NCBI RefSeq assembly: GCF_030348945.1
Contig: NZ_JAUCEN010000002.1
Location: forward strand, 3,782,001 to 3,846,000
Origin: Peribacillus sp. ACCC06369
Lineage (GTDB): Bacteria > Bacillota > Bacilli > Bacillales > DSM-1321
Length of the DNA: 64,000 nucleotides
Reading direction: 5' to 3'
The stretch's first letter is position 1. Each line of letters begins with the position of its first letter. The position numbers and the translations under genes were made by a program. This document shows positions 39,317 to 50,631 of the stretch, in pieces. The notes under the pieces were generated by a model. That model searched no databases and was not told the origin of the DNA. It worked only from the letters and a program-made list of their open reading frames with translations.

Positions 39317-40429
39317 TTATGCGTAAGCTCCCATGATGTTGGAAATGGCTTCCTGGTCTAAAAGATTTGCTTTTATTTCTGCAATCATCTCTGAAGTAGA
39401 CGTAATATTTGGTTGGCCATTTGCGATATCGCCTGTTCTCAAACCATAATCAAGGACCGCTTCCACTGCCTGCTCAACGGCATGTGCCTCATCTTCCAGG
39501 CCAAAGGATAAACGCAGCATGGACGCCGCTGATAAAATGGTCCCGATTGGGTTAGCTAAGTTTTTGCCCGCGATATCCGGAGCTGAGCCATGAATCGGTT
39601 CATATAGGTTAGGCCCTTTTGTTGATATAGAGGCAGATGGTAGCATTCCAAGCGAACCAGTCAACACGGATGCTTCATCGCTTAAAATATCACCGAACAT
39701 ATTCTCCGTCACGATAATATCAAATTGTTTCGGGTTTTTGATCAGTTGCATGGCTGCATTATCCACAAGCATGTGTTCAAGGGTTACATCCGGATAGTCC
39801 TTGGCGATTTCTTCAGCCGTTTCACGCCACATCCTGCTGGATTCAAGAACATTCGCTTTATCCACGGATGTTACTTTTTTCTTGCGATCCGATGCTAATG
39901 CAAAAGCAAGTTCAATAATGCGCTTCATTTCGCTTTTCTGATAGAAAAGAGTATCGACAACCGCCTCTTTCCCCTCTTTTTCAACGCGTTCACTTGGCTT
40001 TCCGAAATAAAGGCCGCCAGTTAGTTCCCTGACAATCACGAAATCCACATCTTCAATGAATTCCTTTTTAAGAGGAGAAGATTCCGACAAGCTGGAATAG
40101 TAGCTGATTGGACGGATGTTAGCATAAAGATTCAAATCTTTTCGGATTTTCAACAAACCTCGTTCCGGTCTTAGGTGCGCAGGCTGGGCATCCCACTTAG
40201 GTCCTCCAACGGCCCCTAATAATACCGCATCGCTGTTTTTACAAATCTCCACTGTTTCATCCGGCAGGGGCGAACCCGTGTTATCGATGGCCCCGCCGCC
40301 AATCTCACCATATTGAAATTCAAAATCGTGTCCATATCTTTGGGCAACGGCTTCGAGGATTTCTACAGCGCCTCTTGTTACTTCTCTCCCGATGCCATCT
40401 CCTTGAAGCACCGCAATATTCCTTTTCAT
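39317..40429 (-). CDS. leuB: 3-isopropylmalate dehydrogenase
   Basis: NAD-dependent oxidative decarboxylase of leucine synthesis. Motifs: [41 protein letters not shown] and [18 protein letters not shown]. 370 aa, normal length. Follows leuA by 15 bases. Confidence 0.97.
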   Translation of the reverse strand: MKRNIAVLQGDGIGREVTRGAVEILEAVAQRYGHDFEFQYGEIGGGAIDNTGSPLPDETVEICKNSDAVLLGAVGGPKWDAQPAHLRPERGLLKIRKDLNLYANIRPISYYSSLSESSPLKKEFIEDVDFVIVRELTGGLYFGKPSERVEKEGKEAVVDTLFYQKSEMKRIIELAFALASDRKKKVTSVDKANVLESSRMWRETAEEIAKDYPDVTLEHMLVDNAAMQLIKNPKQFDIIVTENMFGDILSDEASVLTGSLGMLPSASISTKGPNLYEPIHGSAPDIAGKNLANPIGTILSAASMLRLSFGLEDEAHAVEQAVEAVLDYGLRTGDIANGQPNITSTSEMIAEIKANLLDQEAISNIMGAYA

Positions 40430-40444
40430 CGAAATCTCCCCTTC

Positions 40445-43019
<2,575 letters not shown>

Positions 43020-43029
43020 TCATTGTTTT

Positions 43030-43058
43030 TTGTTTTTTGTTTTTTAGTTTTTTGTTTA
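43030..43058. repeat. A-rich heptad-like repeat in the ilvH-ilvC gap
   Basis: On the minus strand four near-copies of CAAAAAA (one reads CTAAAAAA) run in tandem just upstream of the ilvC ribosome site. Simple-sequence repeat; effect unknown. Confidence 0.6.
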
Positions 43059-43568
43059 TACGATTGTCGCGCTCTTAGCGTGTGCTATTTGCATTCCACG
43101 CGGGATGGCGGCAGTCCCTGTCCTTGCCAATTCCTTAATGCCATATGGCTTGATCAGTTCAATGAAGGCTTCGATTTTATCCGATTCCCCTGTGATTTGA
43201 ACTGTCAGGCTATCTTTACTGACATCAATAACTGATGCTCGGAAGGGTTCGATGACTGAATAAATCTCGGCTCGGGTCTGTGTAGTCACCAATATTTTAA
43301 TGAGTGCAAGTTCCCTCGCCACAATCGATTGATTCGTAATATCATTTACTTTCAATACATCGATCTGCTTATTCAATTGCTTGGTGATCTGTTCCACGAC
43401 AGCTTCGTCATCAACATCGACCACAAAGGTCATCCTTGAAATGCCGGCCTGCTCGGAAGGCCCGACAGCCATGCTTTCAATGTTATAATTTCTTTTAGTG
43501 AACAGGTTCGTAATCCGATTCAGGACGCCTGGACGGTTGTTCACGGTGAGGCTAAGAATTCCCTTCAT
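43056..43568 (-). CDS. ilvH: Acetolactate synthase small (regulatory) subunit
   Basis: Regulatory subunit giving valine feedback control. The N-terminal ACT domain (residues 2-75: LSLTVNNRPGVLNRITNLFTKR) is followed by a second ALS-specific C-terminal domain. 170 aa. Three bases separate it from ilvB. Confidence 0.97.
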   Translation of the reverse strand: MKGILSLTVNNRPGVLNRITNLFTKRNYNIESMAVGPSEQAGISRMTFVVDVDDEAVVEQITKQLNKQIDVLKVNDITNQSIVARELALIKILVTTQTRAEIYSVIEPFRASVIDVSKDSLTVQITGESDKIEAFIELIKPYGIKELARTGTAAIPRGMQIAHAKSATIV

Positions 43569-43571
43569 TGA

Positions 43572-45287
43572 TTAAACTCCTTCCATTTCATCAAGCCCTT
43601 TTCCTTGTGCTACCATCGGAAAGACATTTTCATTTTGCTTTACCCGGAAATCGATCAACACGGGACCATCAGTTTTCAACGCTACATCCAGGCAGTTGCT
43701 TGCCTCTTCCTCTGTCGTCACTTTGTATCCTGGAATTCCATACGCATCGGCCAATTTCACGAAATCCGGATGCGATTGAAAAATACTGTGTGAGAAACGT
43801 TTATCGTGAAAGAGTTCCTGCCACTGCCTTACCATCCCAAGTGCCCCATTATTGACGATGATGATTTTGATCGGCAGATTCAATTCGGCTATGACCGAAA
43901 GTTCTTGGAGGCACATCTGGAATCCTCCATCTCCCGATATCGAAAGCACCGTCGCTTTCGGATTCGCCAGCTGCGCTCCGAGAGCCGAAGGTAAGCCAAA
44001 GCCCATCGTCCCCAGTCCACCGGAAGTGACCCATGAATTCGGTTTGTTAAACGGATAGTATTGTGCTGCCCACATTTGATGCTGTCCAACATCCGTCGTA
44101 ACAATGGCCTCCCCATTCGTTTTTTCATGAAGCATCTGGATGACCCGCTGAGGTTTCAGGACGCCTTCTTCATGTGTATAACGCAATGGGAATTCTTCAT
44201 TCCATGCAGCCAGCTGTGTGGTCCATTCATCAATTTCCGGCTTCTTGCCATTTTGTGCAATCAAGTCCGTCAATGCTTCCTTAGCACTTCCGACGACTGG
44301 AATTTTCGTCGGTACATTTTTACCTATTTCTGCTGGATCAATATCGATATGGGCCACCGTTGCATGCTGTGCGAACTTCGCTAAATTCCCAGTCAATCGA
44401 TCATCGAACCTGGCACCGATATTGATTAATAGATCACATTTCGATAACGCCATGTTTCCTGCAAAACAGCCATGCATGCCACCCATTCCGATAAAGAGAG
44501 GATGTTCCGCCGGAAAACCTCCAAGACCCAATAAAGTGTGGACGACTGGAATGCCTTGCTGCTCAACATAGTCCTTTAATAGATTGGACGCCTTTGCATG
44601 CAGGACACCTGCCCCTGCAAGAATGACCGGTCTTTTCGCTCCACTTACGGCTTCAACAAGCTTTCTGATCTGCAAGTAATTAGGCTTGGTCGTCGGCTGA
44701 TAACCAGGGAGATCCATTTCCGGTTCCACATCCGTCGATACACCTTCTAAAATGGCCATATCTTTAGGTATATCGATTAATACTGGACCGGGCCGGCCGC
44801 TTGAAGCGATATAAAAAGCTTCTTTTATAATGCGCGGGAGGTCTTCCGGCTTTCTCACCTGATAGTTATGTTTTGTAATCGGTGTAGTAATCCCCAGTAC
44901 ATCAGCTTCCTGGAAAGCATCTGTACCAATTACACTGGTAGCTACCTGACCCGAAATTACCACAAGCGGCAAAGAGTCGATCATTGCATCGGCCAAACCA
45001 GTCACAATGTTCGTCGCCCCTGGTCCGGAAGTGACTATGACAACCCCCGGCTTGCCGGTAATTCTGGCGTATCCTTCCGCTGCATGGATCGCACCTTGTT
45101 CGTGTCTTGTCAAAATATGAAAAAGCTCTGAACTGTAAAGCTTGTCATAAATCGGCAATACGGAACCACCTGGATAACCAAAGATGACTTCAACATTTTC
45201 CTTTTTCAATGCATCCATCAGAAATTCGGCACCACTATAATGTGTCTTTCCACTTTTCCGATCAGCTACCACTGATTTTTGTGTCAT
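43572..45287 (-). CDS. ilvB: Acetolactate synthase large (catalytic) subunit
   Basis: Thiamine-diphosphate enzyme making acetolactate and acetohydroxybutyrate, first common step of branched-chain synthesis. The catalytic Glu is in [16 protein letters not shown] (near 60-75) and the ThDP motif is [13 protein letters not shown]...NNGALGM. 571 aa. First gene of ilvBHC-leuABCD, behind a leucine T-box. Confidence 0.98.
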   Translation of the reverse strand: MTQKSVVADRKSGKTHYSGAEFLMDALKKENVEVIFGYPGGSVLPIYDKLYSSELFHILTRHEQGAIHAAEGYARITGKPGVVIVTSGPGATNIVTGLADAMIDSLPLVVISGQVATSVIGTDAFQEADVLGITTPITKHNYQVRKPEDLPRIIKEAFYIASSGRPGPVLIDIPKDMAILEGVSTDVEPEMDLPGYQPTTKPNYLQIRKLVEAVSGAKRPVILAGAGVLHAKASNLLKDYVEQQGIPVVHTLLGLGGFPAEHPLFIGMGGMHGCFAGNMALSKCDLLINIGARFDDRLTGNLAKFAQHATVAHIDIDPAEIGKNVPTKIPVVGSAKEALTDLIAQNGKKPEIDEWTTQLAAWNEEFPLRYTHEEGVLKPQRVIQMLHEKTNGEAIVTTDVGQHQMWAAQYYPFNKPNSWVTSGGLGTMGFGLPSALGAQLANPKATVLSISGDGGFQMCLQELSVIAELNLPIKIIIVNNGALGMVRQWQELFHDKRFSHSIFQSHPDFVKLADAYGIPGYKVTTEEEASNCLDVALKTDGPVLIDFRVKQNENVFPMVAQGKGLDEMEGV

Positions 45288-45359
45288 TTCGTAAAGACCT
45301 CCTTCGCTTTTCTTCTAAGTATTTTCCCAAGATTCAGAATTTTCAGCTTTTTGTGCATA

Positions 45360-45640
45360 CAAAAAAGCCTTTTCACCCCAAATGTACTTGCACTTAGCAA
45401 GTTAAAGGGGTGAAAAGGCTTGATGAGCCACTCCACGGTACCACCCTTTTTCGCATGAAACTCCATGCGCACTTTGAATAGTTTACACTATTCTCTGTTT
45501 TGGTAACGGGTACTGGTACGCACCCGTTCAGCCCTACTAGTCTGACGTTCAAGCTGAAACTCCAAGGTGAGTTCATCTTTCGGGACAATACCGGTTCTCA
45601 GCAACCCGGCTCTCTGTAAATGACTTTTAAAAAGACTACT
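45360..45640 (-). promoter_or_regulatory. Leucine T-box riboswitch of the ilv-leu operon
   Basis: On the minus strand the T-box core GGGTGGTACCGTGGAG is followed by a strong terminator (CCTTTTCACCCC/GGGGTGAAAAGG plus six T) at about 45362-45420. Stem I starts near AGAGAGCCGGG, and the specifier in GAUGAACUCACC is CUC (Leu) at 45569-45571, as in the B. subtilis ilv-leu leader. The loop between the terminator arms contains a further small hairpin (ACTTGC/GCAAGT). Confidence 0.94.
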
Positions 45641-45712
45641 TATCCTCTTCAATGCTTTTCGCATTATTCTATTTTTCGTATCGCTTATGTTTGATGTCTT
45701 GTATTTGTGATT

Positions 45713-45741
45713 ATCTTACGCGTATTTCCGGTAGTAGTCAA
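45713..45741 (-). promoter_or_regulatory. Sigma-A promoter of the ilv-leu operon
   Basis: TTGACT (45736-45741), a 17-base spacer and TAAGAT (45713-45718) on the minus strand. The predicted leader is about 420 bases. Confidence 0.7.
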
Positions 45742-45753
45742 CAGGTTTTTGAG

Positions 45754-45768
45754 AATTTTTTGATAATT
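45754..45768. promoter_or_regulatory. CodY-box-like site upstream of the ilv-leu promoter
   Basis: AATTTTTTGATAATT differs at two of 15 positions from the CodY consensus AATTTTCWGAAAATT. It is centred about 55 bases upstream of the predicted transcription start. ilv-leu is a known CodY target in B. subtilis. Confidence 0.55.
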
Positions 45769-46004
45769 CTAAATTGAAAGATTTGTTGTATACGCTTACA
45801 TACCTATCATTACCACATTCTATAAAATAAAGTTATTTCAATTTTTAATTTTTAAAACGTTAGGTACATCATTTATTTTTTATAACTTATCATTGGAACT
45901 CCACTAACGTATCCATCCATGTATTACCCATCCTATTCAAGTCACTTGTAATGTTTTCACCATGTGGATACATCCATTTTTCCTTTCAGCTTCATTTCCC
46001 ACTG

Positions 46005-46505
46005 TCAATCTCCTTTGTGACAAGGGTTTGGAAACGTAACTTTTGATACAAGATTCGGCCTCAATCCCTTTTGAAGATCTCTCGTGGACAAACCTCCCGA
46101 CATTCCAAGATGCGGAAAATCCCGGAACAATTCAAAATCCCCACCCCAAACAAAGCCCAGGGATTTCGCTATGGCTGCCACCCTTGTCCACTTTTCGTCC
46201 TCTGTCCACAATGCCCGCTTGCCGTCATCACTGACAATGACAAAATCTACAGCAAGTCCATAGTTGTGCAAGGATTGGCCCGCTCTCGCATAAGTCACGA
46301 TTGGTTTTGATTTGTTCGTTCTGCCTTGTTCATACAATTCTTTTTGTTCCAAGAAACTTCGATAACCAGCCGTGATTTGAACAAATATCCCCACTTCATA
46401 AGCCAATTTAACCACTTCAAGTATCGCTTCGTTCACGACCGGGTTCATACCGCTTCCCATATTTTCCTTTGCGCGATTCAATAGGGTTTGTAATTTGATA
46501 GCCAT
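46005..46505 (-). CDS. M15-family (VanY/CwlK-like) cell-wall peptidase without signal peptide
   Basis: Zinc carboxy/endopeptidase of the peptidase M15_4 type acting on peptidoglycan stem peptides. Ligand motifs SLHNYGLAVDF (His and Asp near 79-86) and DFPHLGM (His near 131) are present, with GFVWGGDF between. No signal peptide (starts MAIKLQTLLNRAKENMG), like phage endolysins of this fold, so it may be prophage-derived. AGGGGAGGTGCCAGG precedes the ATG. Start of the accessory block. Confidence 0.82.
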   Translation of the reverse strand: MAIKLQTLLNRAKENMGSGMNPVVNEAILEVVKLAYEVGIFVQITAGYRSFLEQKELYEQGRTNKSKPIVTYARAGQSLHNYGLAVDFVIVSDDGKRALWTEDEKWTRVAAIAKSLGFVWGGDFELFRDFPHLGMSGGLSTRDLQKGLRPNLVSKVTFPNPCHKGD

Positions 46506-46641
46506 CCTGGCACCTCCCCTATATTTAATGCGAAAAATGTCCTAGACGGAAAGGCGCTTTATATATTATTAAACTGGAAGAACTTGAAGGGGGCTGATTG
46601 ATGAAAAAATCCTTATTCATTTACACACCCTGCCTGAATGC

Positions 46642-46692
46642 AAAAGGGCCGAACACAGGTGAAATATATCATCCCCCTGTGTCCAGCCCTCT
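46642..46692 (-). terminator. Terminator of the small acetyltransferase gene
   Basis: GGGCTGGACACAGG pairs imperfectly with CCTGTGTTCGGCCC on the minus strand, then TTTT; it follows the stop by a few bases. Confidence 0.72.
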
Positions 46693-46695
46693 GGT

Positions 46696-46971
46696 TCATT
46701 TAGCCAAAACATCCTCATATTCAGCATTTTTTTCAAACTGTTTTTGAACGAACGAACATACCGGAACAATTTTCAGTTTTTCCTCACGTGCGAATCCTAT
46801 TACCTTTTCAACAAGGGCATTTCCTACCTTTTGTCCGCGAAGCTTGTCAGAAACTACGGTATGATCGACCGTGATTACATCATCACCTGATTTAAAGAAT
46901 GTGATTTCCGCTAGCTTCTCGCCAGATTCTTCGACAAAAAAAGAACTTTCACCTTTTTTGATATCCACCAT
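46696..46971 (-). CDS. Small GNAT-fold N-acetyltransferase (YjdJ/COG2388-like)
   Basis: 91-aa minimal acetyltransferase. The acetyl-CoA loop appears as KLRGQKVGNALVEKVIGFAREEKLKIVPVC (near 52-78), with VDHTVVSD before it, matching the short GCN5-related YjdJ/YidJ group. Target unknown. Ribosome site AAAAGGAGGTCAAC before the ATG. Monocistronic. Confidence 0.85.
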   Translation of the reverse strand: MVDIKKGESSFFVEESGEKLAEITFFKSGDDVITVDHTVVSDKLRGQKVGNALVEKVIGFAREEKLKIVPVCSFVQKQFEKNAEYEDVLAK

Positions 46972-47413
46972 CTTGTTGACCTCCTTTTAGTTTCCTTTAT
47001 CATATCTCACTAAATGGAAATTAAACAAATATTTAAAACGTGATCAAAATTCATTGGAGTGAAAGCAAGCATTGTTGATGTGAAGTTTATTTACAAATAA
47101 AAAACGGCTAATAAACAATATTTTCAGGAAGGCATAAGACATGATAAGGAAATCTTGATCGATTATTCCTGACCGATGATATATCATTCCTGAAAACCCT
47201 AGGTTTCACTAAGGCTGAGGTGTACGATACTGCATGATTTTTATTACAAGTTTTTTATTACTCCTTCATGACCAGAATGAAATTCAGAGTATGTCATGCT
47301 TCTGTTTTTTGATTGCATTTTAATTAATGGAAGAAATCTTACCGTAATGACGTAAGAATAAGTATATTATAGTAGAAACTAAAAAACTGACCTATTTAGG
47401 ATAGGACAGTTTT
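46972..47413. other. Intergenic region, 442 bases
   Basis: AT-rich sequence with no supported gene. The only structured element is the terminator hairpin at its right end. Confidence 0.6.
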
Positions 47414-47416
47414 TTA
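47380..47416. terminator. Terminator of the DUF202 gene (bidirectional)
   Basis: AAAAAACTGACCTAT and ATAGGACAGTTTTTT pair with one mismatch; T runs on both strands. The DUF202 stop codon lies in the arm. Confidence 0.8.
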
Positions 47417-47773
47417 AACCTTTATGAAAACAAAATATAAAATGATCATCAATAACAAAATGACCATAAAAACAGCGATAAGAATTACGTGTGCACTCGA
47501 GGGCCGGAACGTCCCTTCAATGATTTGTTGCTTCTTCTGCAGATACCCGAACGTCGCCAGTACTGTAATCACAAGGCCCAAAGCACATGTAAACATCCCC
47601 AGTACGATACTGATTAAGTCAATCCGGGAATCCCGATGCACACCTATCGTAAAATGCAGGCTCGTCGTGAGAAAACCAACCCCCACTATCGCAATCACCG
47701 TTCTTATCCATGCTAAAAAGGTGCGTTCATTAGCCAGATGCTGCTGGGCATATTTCAATTGGTTTTTCTCCAT
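47414..47773 (-). CDS. DUF202 (YidH-like) membrane protein
   Basis: 119 aa with the DUF202 signature LANERTFLAWIRTVIAIVGVGF (near 13-34 in part) and three membrane helices (about 22-45, 56-80, 93-117). Inner-membrane family of unknown function. Upstream of a 57-codon partner is not implied: the next small gene lies 63 bases before its start on the same strand, so they may be cotranscribed. Confidence 0.88.
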   Translation of the reverse strand: MEKNQLKYAQQHLANERTFLAWIRTVIAIVGVGFLTTSLHFTIGVHRDSRIDLISIVLGMFTCALGLVITVLATFGYLQKKQQIIEGTFRPSSAHVILIAVFMVILLLMIILYFVFIKV

Positions 47774-47836
47774 GTCATCACCCTAATTGAACGTTTTTGA
47801 TCAATCATTTATGTAACTAAAAGACTCTTTAATCAG

Positions 47837-48010
47837 TCATCTCTTAAGAAGCGAAAAGGCCCTGATCATAGACCCGACAAACATTAGCCCTGCACCGCCA
47901 AGCAAAAAATATATACATAGTGTTTTATTAATGACATTCAGAGGATAAAGCAAGGCACCCAGTGCAATGATTGCCCCTATCCCCGTTATGGCCCATCCTA
48001 TTTTTTTCAT
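47837..48010 (-). CDS. Small two-helix membrane protein, 57 aa
   Basis: Reading MKKIGWAITGIGAIIALGAL through YFLLGGAGLMFVGSMIRAF to LLKR, with two hydrophobic segments (about 5-22 and 33-48) and a basic C-terminus. AATAGGAGTTGCTA before the ATG is a strong ribosome site. Too short for many gene finders. Function unknown; in line with the neighbouring small membrane genes. Confidence 0.7.
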   Translation of the reverse strand: MKKIGWAITGIGAIIALGALLYPLNVINKTLCIYFLLGGAGLMFVGSMIRAFSLLKR

Positions 48011-48144
48011 TAGCAACTCCTATTATTAATTATTTAGTGAAGGTCCTTCACAGGTTCCCCCTCTGTTTTACAAACAGGTCCCGCATTACTAGCTTAAACC
48101 ATTTAAAAACTAACAACAAGTGAGATCCTATAATTATCTTTCCA

Positions 48145-48172
48145 CATAAAAAAAGAGCCATAAATGACTCCC
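48145..48172 (-). terminator. Terminator of the 2TM gene
   Basis: GAGTCAT and ATGGCTC pair (one GU) around TT on the minus strand, followed by seven T. Confidence 0.75.
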
Positions 48173-48192
48173 GGTTTTGAAAATATCCAAAT

Positions 48193-48471
48193 TCAACCGT
48201 TCTTTTTATCCTTTTCCATGTATTCTTTTATCTTTCTTTCTTCCCACTCAGACCCGAAGTTTCCATCTGCAAAGGTAGTAATGCCGTGTATCAGAACTCC
48301 AATCCCCCACCCTCCAAGGGGATAAAGAAACCACCAATAACCAGAATCAGTTAATAGGTTAATGGCAAAAAGCATTACATTCACCAATACATACACCGTT
48401 AAATGGATGTAGAATGCCTTAAGGTTTTCCACCCTTTTTTTCGCCCTTAGATATCCATTTTCATTTTCCAT
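48193..48471 (-). CDS. 2TM-domain membrane protein
   Basis: 92 aa starting MENENGYLRAKKRVENLKAF. Two membrane helices (about 22-42 and 50-70) with the 2TM family pattern (YIHLTVYVLVN, WWFLYPLGGWGIGVLIHG) and the C-terminal WEERKIKEYMEK. The start was set at ATG 48471 because AGGAGGTGCTGGG lies directly before it; the frame extends 8 codons up. The same domain is found in LytTR-type kinases, but none is adjacent. Confidence 0.85.
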   Translation of the reverse strand: MENENGYLRAKKRVENLKAFYIHLTVYVLVNVMLFAINLLTDSGYWWFLYPLGGWGIGVLIHGITTFADGNFGSEWEERKIKEYMEKDKKNG

Positions 48472-48622
48472 CCCAGCACCTCCTAAGCAAAACACTTGAA
48501 TATATTACCATCTTATTCAATAATACCTCATTTATCCCATTCCCATAAAGGGATGAGATGCGCAAACGCTAAATCGAGAGCTGGAATTACGGAAGAATTT
48601 CAAAAGATTAACTTCAAAAAAG

Positions 48623-48979
48623 TCAGTTGGATTTCATTCTATTGTATCCCTGTTCTTCATATGGCTGTATTTTTTCGACCCACAAATCTTCAAGTTTTTT
48701 CAATTCCCGTTTTGCATCGAAAAATCCTGTTTCTTTCGGCTTCATTACCTCCAGTACTTCAAAAGAAAAAGCCTCTTTCCCATATTGATTCCACTCATCC
48801 TGGAGAACTTTATTGGTGTTTGTTCCCACTTCCAATTCAAATTGTTTACCCTTCAACGTCTTTAAATTTCTGGTGCTCCCGATAAAAACTTTATTATTTA
48901 CCGTATTTCTTATTTGGTATACACCCGCTTCAACTTTCGTTTCTTTATATAATTGCTTCAATTCTTTTTTACGATCCAT
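48623..48979 (-). CDS. GIY-YIG nuclease family protein
   Basis: 118 aa with AGVYQIRNTVNNKVFIGSTRNLKT (near 17-40), where VYQ and FIG stand for the GIY and YIG triplets, followed by a conserved Arg, and the Glu-containing LEDLWVEKIQPYEEQGYN near the C-terminus. Single-domain nuclease; substrate unknown. It lies 18 bases after the DUF2087 gene on the same strand, so they probably form an operon. Confidence 0.82.
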   Translation of the reverse strand: MDRKKELKQLYKETKVEAGVYQIRNTVNNKVFIGSTRNLKTLKGKQFELEVGTNTNKVLQDEWNQYGKEAFSFEVLEVMKPKETGFFDAKRELKKLEDLWVEKIQPYEEQGYNRMKSN

Positions 48980-48997
48980 CTTCCTTGCCTCCAGTCA

Positions 48998-49753
48998 TCA
49001 TTTCTTCAGCCAATATTGGCTCCCATCAGGCTTTCTATCCAAGAATCCATATTCTATTAAATATCTCCTCAAAAGAACATGATCATGATAAACGGCACCC
49101 AATATTTGATTGATTTCCTTTTCTTCGTATTTTCGCTCATTTTCAAAACGGTTCATAATTTCTTGGAGAATCATCAGCCTTTGTTTTTCCTTGGGCGGGA
49201 AAGACTTTAATGCATCCTTACTGCCTTTAGGGAAATACTTTTTCAGTACAGCCATCTTTTCATCCTCGGTAACGTTATAACGATCATCGACCATCCTTGC
49301 TTTTTGATGAAGGGGGATAAATGCCGGCGCATGTTCATCTTTATCTTTCAAAAGTTCCATCAGTGCTAAAAACAACTTAGCCTGACGCTCTTTCTCTTTT
49401 AACACAAAGCGATGGTTCCGAATTGTGGAAGGACTTCCAATTCCCATTTCCTCCTGAACCTCAGCATCATTCTTCCCCTGGTAAAAAAGGCGAAGGAGAC
49501 GATTTTGGTGATCAGTAAGCCCTGTAAGTTTTTTATCGAGATCAATCAAGTATTCAAAAACGGAGCTGTGTGCATGTTCAATATGAATTCGCATATACCT
49601 CTCAGCTTCATAAAGAACCCCATCTTTCGGGTATACTATCCCCTTTTCAATTGCATTTCCGCATAGCAAACAAATATATTGATTCCCTTCTTCGCTATAC
49701 CCTTGTTTAAGCTCATCCTGAGATGCACTCCAAAACATTTCAGCGTCCTTCAT
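48998..49753 (-). CDS. DUF2087 protein with zinc-finger-like N-terminus and LuxR-like HTH
   Basis: 251 aa. N-terminal CLLCGNAIEKG ... HIEHAH (CxxC with HxxxH, near 28-61) suggests a zinc finger. The middle LTDHQNRLLRLFYQGKNDAEVQEEMG...STIRNHRFVLKEKERQAK resembles a LuxR-type helix-turn-helix (80-125). The C-terminal third is the DUF2087 domain (LKKYFPKGSKDALKSFPPKEKQR ... LLRRYLIEYGFLDRKPDGSQYWLKK). Probably a DNA-binding regulator, possibly of itself and the adjacent GIY-YIG gene (inference). Confidence 0.82.
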   Translation of the reverse strand: MKDAEMFWSASQDELKQGYSEEGNQYICLLCGNAIEKGIVYPKDGVLYEAERYMRIHIEHAHSSVFEYLIDLDKKLTGLTDHQNRLLRLFYQGKNDAEVQEEMGIGSPSTIRNHRFVLKEKERQAKLFLALMELLKDKDEHAPAFIPLHQKARMVDDRYNVTEDEKMAVLKKYFPKGSKDALKSFPPKEKQRLMILQEIMNRFENERKYEEKEINQILGAVYHDHVLLRRYLIEYGFLDRKPDGSQYWLKK

Positions 49754-50061
49754 TAAACAAACACTTCCCTGTAAAGTTTATAATATAATAAACATATTAT
49801 TAATTTGTTTGCTATATGTCAATGTTTTTTCTGATTTATTTATAATTTCACTAAAGTATTCAGGCCTTGCAAGCGAGGAGTCTGGGAATTGAGCTTTTAC
49901 TGATTTCAACCAAGTTCAATGATCCCATGGCACTATGCCGATATAATCCATTGATTAATGAGTGTAATTTCCCATGTCGAAATAGAGCCTTCATTGTATA
50001 ATTATCTACCCTCAATAATATGCTATATAAAAGCGCGAATAAGCTTAGAGGAGGATTATCA

Positions 50062-50322
50062 TTGAAAGATGAACATGAAGGGATTGTCCCTTCAATCCAT
50101 AACCCCGATTTACATAAGGCATTACATCATTTATCCGAACAATTCAAGGTATCACTGCCAGAATTACGGGATACAATTGAAATACTTATACAAAACCAAT
50201 CAAGTGTGCAGCAACTTAGTGAAGAAGATGATAAAAGTTCACCCGTTGAAGAATTGAAGACGGCAATAATCAAAAACCGTGAAACTATTAAAAAGAATCT
50301 TCAAACATTAAATAGGACTTGA
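50062..50322 (+). CDS. Hypothetical protein, 86 aa
   Basis: Soluble, helical protein reading MKDEHEGIVPSIHNPDLHKA through LHHLSEQFKVSLPELRDTIE. The start was set at TTG 50062 because TAGAGGAGGATTATCA precedes it at ideal spacing; an ATG at 50020 lies upstream without a site. Family not recognised. It is followed at once by the terminator palindrome in which the IS element sits. Confidence 0.7.
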   Translation: MKDEHEGIVPSIHNPDLHKALHHLSEQFKVSLPELRDTIEILIQNQSSVQQLSEEDDKSSPVEELKTAIIKNRETIKKNLQTLNRT

Positions 50323-50335
50323 TTAAAATAGAAAA

Positions 50336-50357
50336 AGGCATCCAATGTTGGATGCCT
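50336..50357 (+). repeat. Left copy of a duplicated terminator palindrome flanking the IS
   Basis: AGGCATCCAATGTTGGATGCCT, preceded by AAAA: an inverted repeat GGCATCC/GGATGCC. The same 22 bases occur at 52102-52123. Together they form the direct repeat around the IS, and the left copy ends the 86-aa gene. Confidence 0.9.
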
Positions 50358-50365
50358 CAGACTGT

Positions 50366-50405
50366 AGACAAACTCGATGAAAATCGAGTTTGTCTATTTT
50401 TTATG
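50366..50405 (+). terminator. Inward hairpin at the IS left end
   Basis: GACAAACTCGAT and ATCGAGTTTGTC pair perfectly around GAAA, followed by TATTTTTTATG. This would stop transcription entering the IS from the left. Confidence 0.8.
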
Positions 50406-50631
50406 AGTTGTACAATTTGGCCGTTGATTTTCCACTCCAGGCACTCGCTTTCCGCGGGCGGTCGGGGAGCCTCCTCGGCTTTCGCCTGCGGGGTCTCCCC
50501 TAGACGCGCTTTTCCCGCAGGAGTCTCGTACCTTCCGTTCCAATCAACTTTGTCTTACCTTTTAGATAAACACTTTTGCCTGGAGTCATTTTTGTTTTAA
50601 AATAGAAGTATTAAAACTTGAGGTGATGAGG

